64,000 nucleotides of DNA from contig JAIQDT010002062.1 of the NCBI GenBank assembly GCA_021521415.1, forward strand, positions 310,001 to 374,000. Reading direction: 5' to 3'. The notes beneath the pieces were generated by a model. It ran no database searches. It was not told the origin of the DNA and was given only the letters and a program-made list of their open reading frames with translations. Every line of letters begins with the position of its first letter. Positions within the stretch are counted from its first letter, which is position 1. Positions 56,664 to 64,000 of the stretch are shown one piece after another. The position numbers and the translations under genes were made by a program. Origin of the DNA: Bidens hawaiensis (lineage: Eukaryota > Streptophyta > Magnoliopsida > Asterales > Asteraceae).

Positions 56664-58357
56664 GTCGTGGGTTGGGGGTGTTTGTTAGATATGCAGAGGA
56701 ACACAAATTGTTTAAATGGGGATACCCAATATGACAGTGGTGGTGAAAAGCAGTTGGGTAGTTTTTCTTACCTTGAATCATATGTGTTATCTTGGAATCG
56801 ACGAAATCCCTTTCAAATGTTAGTGTTTTTTTCTTAATTTAAAACATGAATTGGTTTCTAATTATGTTGATTAAGCTCCACCACCACCTAAACCATCACC
56901 GCGTGACCGTGTATTGAAACACCAGGGACTCCATATGCGACGGCGGAGTTAACAGCGGCTTCTGCTGATGGCGTATCTTCTCTGTCTAAGTGGCTTCTTT
57001 CTTTGCCGCCATTTTTGTTAGTTTCTTGTGATGGCTCCTATTCTAGTTCCATTGGAAAAGTGCTAGGGTTTCTGTGTTCTTGGATGTGTTCCAGGGTGTC
57101 CGTTTTATTATGGTGGATCCTTCCGTTTAAAAAATGGACATTTTGTGTATTATTTAGTTTGGGTGATTAGTCAAGGAATTTATGCGGTCAAATGGGTCAT
57201 GTTGGTCATTTTCTCATTAACACATAAGTAGTTACATAGACAGTCCCGTGAACAAAAATTACACATAAACAGCCACATAGGGAGTCTGGTTAGCAAAAAT
57301 CTAAAGGGGTTAGTGTTCCGTTAGCTTAAGATTGATGTAGGAAAATAAGTCGAAAGTTGGGATTGCTAGAAATTATTTTTGAGATTGGGCTTAACGGTGA
57401 TAAGTGAAAGTTAAGATTATTAAAATCAAATAAATCTTTATTTTATTAGTGTAAAAGAAGATAAGATAAGTGTACTTTTAAGCCGAACCCTTTTTTTGTT
57501 ATCAAACATGTTAGTAGTTATGAACATATGATTCTTATCATTTATCGTGATCATGAAAGGGATATATAACTAGAAATAGAAACCACATTTACTTAATTCC
57601 GACATTTCATATACTTCAAGAGAAAAACTTAAAATCAAGTGCATGCGGGGTCCACACATGTTAAATAGGTGATAATGTTACAAAAGACTGAATGAGCACA
57701 AAGACGTAGAGTTTCATATAGAGTGATGTTTTGGCGCTACATTGATTATTCTTTATATAATCACAACCTTTTTGAACGCGTCGATGCTAATTCAGACTCA
57801 CATGCTTGTCATTTTATAGTTAAGGTATGCTCATATCTCTAACGGGATTTTAATTGTTCAACATTACATTTATAAGTTTGACATTCAAGGATGGCGCCAA
57901 CCCATTCCAGGAGAAAACCAATAACTGGTAAAGCCCCCTGAGTTGCCTATGCTTGAGAGCTCAATGTCAACAAGAATTTTATTCTAAAGGTGAGATTCGA
58001 ACTAGTGACCAAAGTCTTATCCATCCCAGCTTAGTGTCAATAGACCAAATTCATAACTTCTGTTATAATATTTATTGCAAAGGCTACATAACTTTTTACA
58101 GGATCAAACAATTTCTTCCTTCCATATTTTTTTCTTCCATTTTTATTTTGTTTTTGAACGGCAATTTTCACTAAACAACCAGCAAGGTGTTAGAAACCAA
58201 CCAAACAAAACAAGAATTACTATATGAAATTACACAAATCCTTCCATAAAATGCTATCCCTAGATGATTTATTTTTAATCTATAGGTAACCTAAGGATTT
58301 AATGTCTCCGACCGTCTTGGAGATACAAATATATCGAATATAAGTTCGTTCCTTGTC
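56664..58357. other. Intergenic DNA, no confident gene
   Basis: A short open stretch at 56880-57120 could be a gene remnant, but I recognise nothing in it. The segment 57305-57425 is an inverted partner of 51850-51990. A SINE-like piece is listed separately. Confidence 0.45.
57885..58055 (-). mobile_element. SINE-like fragment (tRNA-type head)
   Basis: On the minus strand CACTAGTTCGAATCTCACC carries a good polymerase III B box (GTTCGAATC). About 30 bases upstream TAAGCTGGGATGG could be the A box. The downstream part runs to GGGTTGGCGCCATCC. I found no TSD, so the limits are approximate. Confidence 0.35.
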
Positions 58358-58842
58358 TTCCAAATAGGGGTGCTCTTCGGGTTATTTATTCGGGTTTCGG
58401 GTTGTCCGGGTCGGGTTGTTCGGGTTTGAGCTCAAAACAAATTAACCCAAGAACCGACCCAAATAAGTTCGGTTTGTTCAGGTTTCGAGTTGAACGGGTC
58501 GGGTAAATTCGGGTCGGGTTTCGGGTTTAACAAATTAGAAAAAAGTTATTCCCTTTTAACAATATTATAAATTAAAAAACCACATTCCAAACTGATATAA
58601 AACCATAATATACAACCATGTTCAACAATAACATATATTATTTTGCAAATCATGAAATTTGTCATACAAGCATGTATTAGATGGGATGAAGGAGTGTTGT
58701 AGCATGTGGATCAATACTTGTATAGATTGAATAAACATGTTCAATACATATTGGTTTAAATACTGTATTATTTAAGTTTTCGAATTAAAGATATATTCTC
58801 AATATGTTTTATGGTAATTAATACATTGGGATGTGATAGATC

Positions 58843-59268
58843 CAGGGCCGTCTCCGAGAAATTATATGCCTCGGCCGAGTTGAAAGAAAAAGACCCGTAG
58901 ACTCTAACGAATAACGAAATAATATAAGCAAAAAAAATTTAGGTCTTATGTAGATGGTTTTTTGTTTAGTTTAAACAATTAAATTTTTAAATGGGCTTAC
59001 TTAGTTATGATTTAGGTTGTGTAAAATACTTTATGTATAAAAATAAACTTAAAAATGTCTCAAGTGAGACTAGAACTTACAACCTTTTGATTGGAAGTCA
59101 TACCACTTTACCACTAGACCAACCTAGTTATTGTTTAATTGGAGTAAAACATTAAATATACATATTTCTTTTTCATAAATATATATATATAAATATAAAA
59201 TTTTGTGCCCCCGAAAATTAAGTGCCCCGGCCGGTCGCCCACATTGCCCTATGCCCGAGCCGCCCCTG
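58843..59268. mobile_element. Nested hAT-like MITE, perfect 8-bp TSD
   Basis: A 426-bp insert with ends CAGGGCCG and GCCCCTG, flanked by GATAGATC at 58835-58842 and 59269-59276. CAGGG ends with an 8-bp TSD are typical of the hAT superfamily. It contains a tRNA-like segment (59056-59125) and lies inside the 58366-59458 element. Confidence 0.85.
59056..59125 (-). other. tRNA-Gly-like (TCC) sequence inside the MITE
   Basis: The minus strand reads GGTTGGTCTAGTGGTAAAG, then GACTTCCAATC (a TCC-anticodon-like loop) and GTAAGTTCTAGTCTC. It looks like A and B polymerase III boxes. The B box has CTAG where TCGA is expected and the stems do not pair well, so it is not a working tRNA gene. Confidence 0.5.
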
Positions 59269-59802
59269 GATAGATCCAATATTAATTGGAGTCTTGAGAA
59301 CACCGAACAAGAATACCAACGCTAAACTGCCCGATAAAAATTAGGGATACATGCATCGATGTATTATGCTTTGGGTTATTCGGGTTGGGTTATTTGGGTA
59401 TCGGGTCGCTTCAGATCGGGTTCGTTATTCGAGTACGGTTAAAAAACGCACCCCTACGTTCCAAATACAACAACGTATAGTGAGAATGATCGTGTATCAC
59501 CTTTTCTTTTTTTCCTCCGATCAAGATTCCTATATTCATGAAGCTTAAGCAAGTTCTGGACTGAGAAAACGTAAATATGAGGGATACAATACCAACAAAC
59601 AACTATTTACTTTTGTGTTAGTTGAAATCATGACTCCGAAGTTTGACCAAAACCGTTACGTTGACCATGCTTTATGATACGCTGTTTTCCTTACCACCGA
59701 CCTTAATAACACCGAACACAAAACAAATAAATATAAATAAATAATTAATTACCAATCAGCATAAAGCCACGCAATTCATGTGTCTATATCACTTCTTCTT
59801 CC

Positions 59803-59811
59803 CTATAAAAA
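59803..59811 (+). promoter_or_regulatory. Probable TATA box of the polyamine oxidase gene
   Basis: CTATAAAAA lies about 30 bp before CATCACCAGTGTCATA, a likely transcription start area, and about 100 bp before the 5'-UTR intron donor. Confidence 0.5.
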
Positions 59812-59910
59812 TTAACCACATATCATACCCATCACCAGTGTCATAAAAATATATAAATCTGCATCGTCATCTTCATTCACATATCAACCAACATTTGAAC
59901 CAATTTTAAG

Positions 59911-59986
59911 GTTTGTATGTATTAATAATTAATATTTCACATATGAAATGGGCTAACACTTTGTGTGTGTGTGTTTTTTAATGTAG
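59911..59986 (+). other. Probable 5'-UTR intron
   Basis: The donor AAG|GTTTGT at 59911 and acceptor ATGTAG at 59981-59986, after a pyrimidine-containing tract, are followed by CATCTTGTTGCAAAC and the start codon at 60002. The upstream exon has an in-frame TGA and no in-frame ATG. Confidence 0.5.
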
Positions 59987-60001
59987 CATCTTGTTGCAAA
60001 C

Positions 60002-62686
60002 ATGAAAACAAGGCATTTGGGCTCACCGTCTGTGATCGTGATCGTGATCGGTGGTGGGATTGCGGGTATAGCTGCCGCTCGTGCTCTCCATGATGCTTCA
60101 TTTCAGGTATGTTATTAATTGTCTTGATCATGTGTAAAAGGGGATATGCTAGTAGTGTTAGTGTGTTACTGATGATCAGTTTACATATTCAGGTTGTTTT
60201 ACTCGAGTCTCGTGACAGAATTGGTGGCCGGACGTGTACCGATTACTCGTTTGGCTTTCCTGTAGTTTTGGGGGCATCATGGTGAGTGGTCATCTTATAG
60301 ATCTCTCATTTATTTACATACACTTGTTTGTAGGGGTATTGGTTCAATATAGGTTTTGAGCAAAATGGGTCGGGTCAAAATGGGTCGTTTTGAAAAAATA
60401 AACATCAATTTGGCTTGCTCTTGGAGTTGTGGTTGAAATGAGTTGTTTTAGAAATTAAGTACCAATAAAGGGTTACAAGCTATATTCTCTTATGATGGTT
60501 AGTGGTGGAGAAGGAGGTGGCAGGCGGTGGTGCCATGGTGGTGGAGATAGTGTCGGTGCCAGTGATATTGGAGTGTCGGTCATGTCGGCAACAAGTAGGT
60601 GGTGGAGACAAACAATACTTATGGGTGGCAGTAACCCATTTGGACCCTTTTAAGTTTACAATAGTTACCCGTTTTGACCTGTTGGCTAATTTTAGTAAAC
60701 CAAATCGACCCGTTGACTAATTTAAGTAGACCAAATTAACTCGTTGATTGATTTGAAATGACTCAAAGGAACTCATGTACAATATGTTTTTGCCTAAATC
60801 AACTCATTTTTTGAATAATGGGTCATGATCGCCACTTATACTTGTCTGTAAGTATATACCCAAACCCTATTTATAGACAGTTACACTCTGCTATGATTGG
60901 GATTACACTGGGTATGTTTGTTGTTGTTGCTATATGTAACTATATGCTTATGTTGTTGCAGGTTGCATGGTGTTTGCAAAGAGAATCCCTTGGCCCCCCT
61001 CATCGGAAGACTTGGATTACCTTTATCGTACAAGCGGTGACAACTCGGTGTTGTATGACCATGACTTGGAGAGGTAAGTTCATTTCTAAAACTAAGTTAA
61101 GTTTTTTTTTAAAATCATTGTTTAAGATGTATTCTTTCTTCAGTTATGCCTTATTTGACAAGGATGGGAATCAAGTTCCTCAAGAACTGGTCACACGGGT
61201 CGGGGAAACATTTGAAATCATATTAGAAGAGGTATTGTAGGCTTATTTTTTTTATTAAACAAGTGCGGTATATAGTACAAGCAGTACTTTTTGTTTTACT
61301 CGTTGAGTGAATTTTGTGCAGACGAATAAAATCCGAGAAGAATTTACTGAAGACTCGTCTATACACCGGGCATTGTCAATTGTGTTTGAAAGAAACCCAA
61401 AACTAAGGTTAAATAACTTAAATTTAAACTACCATGATGACCTATGTAAAGAGAGAAATAATCATGACAAAATGTAAAAGCTTTCATTTTTTTTTACAGG
61501 CTGGAGGGGCTTGCTCATAATGTGTTACAGTGGTACTTGTGTAGAATGGAAGGCTGGTTTGCTGCTGATGCTGATACCATCTCTCTTAAATGTTGGGACA
61601 AGGTTTGTTTTGTTTTATATTTTTAATTTTTTAAGGTAGTTAGAAGTGTCGTCTAACGTCTTATTTATGTTACCTGATGTACAGGAAGTGTTGCTTCCAG
61701 GTGGGCATGGACTCATGGTCCGGGGTTACCAACCGGTCTTAAACACGCTTGCCAAAGGCCTCCACATTTGCTTGGGTCACAGGTAAAGAAAAATATTAGC
61801 ATATGACTATATCATTATATGTGTTTGCGTGCATTTCTTATATGCGATATGTTAATTATTTTTAAAGGGTAAAGAAGATAACGAGGCGAACTAATAGTGT
61901 GAAGGTCACGGTTGAAAATGGTAGAACATTCTTTGCCGATGCAGCCATAGTAGCGGTCCCGTTAGGTGTTTTGAAGTCAAACACAATCAGTTTCGAGCCG
62001 AGACTACCCGAATGGAAGGAAGAAGCCATAGCCGACCTTGGAATTGGAATCGAGAACAAGATAGCTTTGCATTTTGACAAAGTGTTTTGGCCAAATGTAG
62101 AGTTTTTAGGAGTGGTGGCGGAAACCTCGTACGAATGCAGTTACTTCCTTAATCTTCACAAAGCCACGGGTCACCCGGTGCTCGTTTACATGCCTGCAGG
62201 CCAGCTGGCAAGAGACATTGAGAAAATGTCAGATGAGGCTGCAGCTAGTTTTGCTTTTATGCAACTTAAGAAAATTCTCCCTGATGCTTCCGACCCGGTA
62301 ACATACATTAGAAAACCGATTTTCAAATGTGCTAGACCATTTAAGTTTTAATTCTTTTGGTGTCTTGATTTATGCAGATTCAGTATCTGGTATCTCATTG
62401 GGGCACTGATGTAAATACACTAGGTTCATATAGCTATGATAAAGTTGGGAAACCGCATGAGCTATATGACAAGCTAAGGATCCCGGTGGATAATTTATTT
62501 TTTGCAGGAGAAGCAACAAGTGCTGACTACCCAGGGTCGGTACACGGGGCCTACTCGACCGGATTAATGGCTGCAGAAGAGTGCAGAATGCGGGTTCTTG
62601 AACGATATGGCGAGTTTGATCTTTTCCAGCCCGTTATGGGTGAAGATTCCTCCGCCTCCGTACCATTGTTGATTTCTCGTATGTAA
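60002..62686 (+). CDS. PAO: Polyamine oxidase, PAO2/3 type, frameshift in exon 3
   Basis: An FAD-dependent amine oxidase that back-converts spermine to spermidine and spermidine to putrescine with release of H2O2 in peroxisomes. Exons: 60002-60106, 60193-60281, 60962-61073, 61144-61231, 61322-61407, 61500-61602, 61685-61782, 61868-62297, 62378-62686. All introns are GT-AG and phases agree. Seen: FAD-binding [15 protein letters not shown] (exon 1), [48 protein letters not shown] and the C-terminal SRM, a type 1 peroxisomal signal. The frame would be about 473 residues, close to the family's roughly 490. Exon 3 is 2 nt short (112, not 114) after LGLPL at about 61026, giving a premature TGA. Exon 2 also departs from usual residues (RTCTD, VVLGASW). 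It may be a recent pseudogene, a null allele or a sequence error. Confidence 0.88.
60331..60840. mobile_element. hAT-like MITE in polyamine oxidase intron 2
   Basis: A 510-bp segment starting TAGGGGTATTGG and ending CGCCACTTATA. Flanks CTTGTTTG (60323-60330) and CTTGTCTG (60841-60848) match at 7 of 8. It contains ATGGGTCGGGTCAAAATGGG and CGACCCGTTGAC segments in inverted orientation. A 72-codon frame inside is a chance reading of the GGT-rich part. Confidence 0.55.
60890..60940 (+). mobile_element. Au/TS-type SINE 3' end in intron 2
   Basis: GGGATTACACTGGGTATG followed by TTTGTTGTTGTTGC is the typical 3' end of plant Au/TS SINEs. The SINE 5' part is not evident. It lies about 20 bp before the exon 3 acceptor region. 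Confidence 0.55.
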
Positions 62687-62821
62687 ATAACTAGTTGTGT
62701 ATAGTTCAATGCTAATATATATAATATAAACTTAATGTTTTTCTATTGCCAAAAGTATCCGATTACAAATCTACAATATTAAACATGTAATCATGTTGTG
62801 GCATGTCAAAATCTGCATCGG
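62687..62821. other. Convergent intergenic gap (135 bp)
   Basis: The space between the polyamine oxidase stop and the PPR stop. The two genes are tail to tail and their 3' UTRs probably overlap. No other element is seen. Confidence 0.7.
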
Positions 62822-64000
62822 TTAATTGCTTTTAGCTATAAAATTCATCATGTCATATATTTGTTCAAACTGAGGATGAGTTTTGTCATGAGCTATGAAC
62901 CTGCGGGTCGACCCGAGAATCTCCACGAAGCTCCATCCGGGTGATTTCTTCACGCCTCTTTTTTCCATTGCTTCTCTCAAAGTTCTGGCTTTATCCCATC
63001 TCTTAATAACCGCATAAACGTTTGATAAACCGACATATCTCCCGTCATGATCGGGTTCTAGTTCTAGAAGCTTCTTTCCCACTATTTCAGCAAGATCAGG
63101 ATTCCTATGGTTGATGCAGCCATTGAAAAGAGCTCCTAACATGGAAGCTGTCGGTTCCATTGGCATTTGAGTTAGAAATGTGTACGCCTCCATGAGTTTT
63201 CCTGCTCGTGCTAATGCATCCATCATGCAAGCATAATGTTCAGTTTTAGGGTTCATATTGTTATCGGTAAGACACTTGAAATAGTGCCACGCTTCATTTA
63301 CTAAACCGCCATGAGCACAAGCGCTTAGTATGCATAAGTACGTGATCTCATCAGGGGTGATACCAGCATTCTGCATTTCTGTAAACATGTCAAGTGACTC
63401 ATGAACGAAACCGTGTGTAGCGAGTCCACCGATCATTGCATTCCATATTAAAACATCGGTTTGCTTCATGGAAGCTTCACGAAACACGGCTAGTGCCTTA
63501 TCTATTGCTCCACATTTAGCATACATATCCACAAGTGCAGTTCTTAAGACCAAAGTTAAAGTTATTCGCTTATCGATAATGTAACGATGCATCATTATCC
63601 CTTGATCAAGTGCACCTAAATGAGCACAAGCACCCAACACACTCACCATGGTCACCTCATTCGCCCTGAATCCCGATCCATGCATCTTTTGGAAAATATC
63701 TAGTGCCTCATAATACTCACCGCTCTTAACATATCCATCAATCATCAAGCTCCACGACACAACATCACGCTCCGGCATTAAATCAAAAACTTCCCTTGCC
63801 AACACCACTTCCCTACACTTAACATAACAATACAACATCGAGTTCCACGAAACTAAATTCTTCTTGGGCATTTCATCGAACAGTTGGCGTGCATACTTTA
63901 CGTCCTTAAAAGAACCCGCGAAATGAATCAACGAATTCTTAACGAACCTATCCGCCTCAAACCCGTCTCTAACAACCCGCCCGTGGACCGATAACCCAAG
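62822..64000 (-). CDS. PLS-class pentatricopeptide repeat protein (5' part outside window)
   Basis: An open minus frame runs from the window edge (64000) to TAA at 62822, giving 392 residues without a stop and no start codon inside, so the N-terminus is missing. Tandem 31-36-residue PPR motifs are clear: NLVSWNSMLYCYVKC, DVVSWSLMIDGYVKSGEYYE, NEVTMVSVLGACAHLGALDQ, LRTALVDMYAKCGAIDKALA, DVLIWNAMIGGLATHGFVHE, DEITYLCILSACAHGGLVNE. An E-type tail follows (ARTLREAMEKRGVKKSPGWS, FVEI). There is no DYW domain. Such proteins act in mitochondria or plastids and bind single RNA sites, often for C-to-U editing, with a separate deaminase supplied in trans. The target cannot be inferred. Confidence 0.92.
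   Translation of the reverse strand, partial: LGLSVHGRVVRDGFEADRFVKNSLIHFAGSFKDVKYARQLFDEMPKKNLVSWNSMLYCYVKCREVVLAREVFDLMPERDVVSWSLMIDGYVKSGEYYEALDIFQKMHGSGFRANEVTMVSVLGACAHLGALDQGIMMHRYIIDKRITLTLVLRTALVDMYAKCGAIDKALAVFREASMKQTDVLIWNAMIGGLATHGFVHESLDMFTEMQNAGITPDEITYLCILSACAHGGLVNEAWHYFKCLTDNNMNPKTEHYACMMDALARAGKLMEAYTFLTQMPMEPTASMLGALFNGCINHRNPDLAEIVGKKLLELEPDHDGRYVGLSNVYAVIKRWDKARTLREAMEKRGVKKSPGWSFVEILGSTRRFIAHDKTHPQFEQIYDMMNFIAKSN

Larger units (their letters stand above)
58366..59458. mobile_element. hAT-like MITE with GGGTCGGGTT blocks
   Basis: The left end is AGGGGTGCTCTTCGGG; the right end is CGCACCCCTACG. TTCCAAAT occurs at both flanks (58358-58365 and 59459-59466), which would be an 8-bp TSD if the right end includes ACG. 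CGGGTT-rich blocks lie at both sides (58377-58530 and 59365-59440). It contains a second element at 58843-59268. No transposase is present. Confidence 0.6.

Noticed and set aside
56880..57120. Possible gene remnant (open stretch with Ser/Ala-rich reading)
   Set aside because: No recognisable domain, start context or splice signals, so it was left as unassigned.
59056..59125. Functional tRNA-Gly gene
   Set aside because: The B box is altered, stem pairing is poor and it lies inside a MITE. It is better described as tRNA-like.
60502..60720. 72-codon frame in polyamine oxidase intron 2
   Set aside because: It falls inside the hAT-like MITE in a GGT-rich stretch and shows no protein signature.

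Overview
The window is a slice of a large, repeat-rich flowering-plant nuclear genome. The signs are plant LTR-retrotransposon lineages (Athila, Tat and Tekay-like chromovirus), plant hAT-like MITEs and SINEs, GT-AG introns and a PPR gene. The repeat families fit a eudicot, perhaps Asteraceae, but the species cannot be read from the sequence. About 56 kb of the 64 kb is transposable-element DNA. Only the last 4 kb holds ordinary genes: a nine-exon peroxisomal polyamine oxidase gene (+ strand, with a 2-bp frameshift in exon 3) and, convergent with it, the 3' part of a PLS-type PPR gene (- strand, running off the right edge).

The left 39 kb is one nest of elements that can be ordered by target-site duplications (TSDs). 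The oldest layer is a Tekay-like chromovirus, visible at 23013-23301 and 36245-39296. It was split twice. Athila-A (from before base 1 to 23012) sits in its reverse transcriptase. Athila-B (23302-36244, TSD AGTAC) sits in its RNase H, and the host reading frame resumes exactly across Athila-B. Athila-A itself carries a 9.3-kb antisense Tat element (7740-17038, TSD GGAAG) in its integrase. Its right LTR carries a 2.5-kb non-autonomous element, TRIM-1 (20160-22697, TSD ACGTT). Athila-A is flanked on the left by the 3' tail of a second Athila copy that shares its left LTR, so it is part of an LTR-internal-LTR-internal-LTR concatemer.

From 39.3 to 57 kb there are four solo LTRs, each with an intact 5-bp TSD. 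Three belong to the chromovirus family of the host element (44972-46988, 49103-51320, 54065-56658). The fourth is of another family (39577-44125) and contains a 313-bp SINE with a 15-bp TSD and a second member of the TRIM family (41955-44099, TSD ATTCT). Two MITE-like elements sit in (TA)n tracts at 52.7-53.8 kb. From 58.3 to 59.5 kb a hAT-like element contains another hAT-like element with a perfect 8-bp TSD. A further hAT-like MITE and a SINE tail lie inside intron 2 of the polyamine oxidase gene.

The most unusual observation is TRIM-1. Its left LTR is replaced by a 364-bp perfect inverted repeat, so that both outer ends of the integrated element are the U5 (LTR 3') end, yet it has a clean TSD. 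All three LTR 3' segments look identical, so the event is young. Also notable are two variable slots in the chromovirus LTR that hold different short-motif arrays in different copies, and a GGCGAAGTT-type motif shared between that LTR and the unrelated TRIM family. No CRISPR, operon or prokaryote-like system is present.
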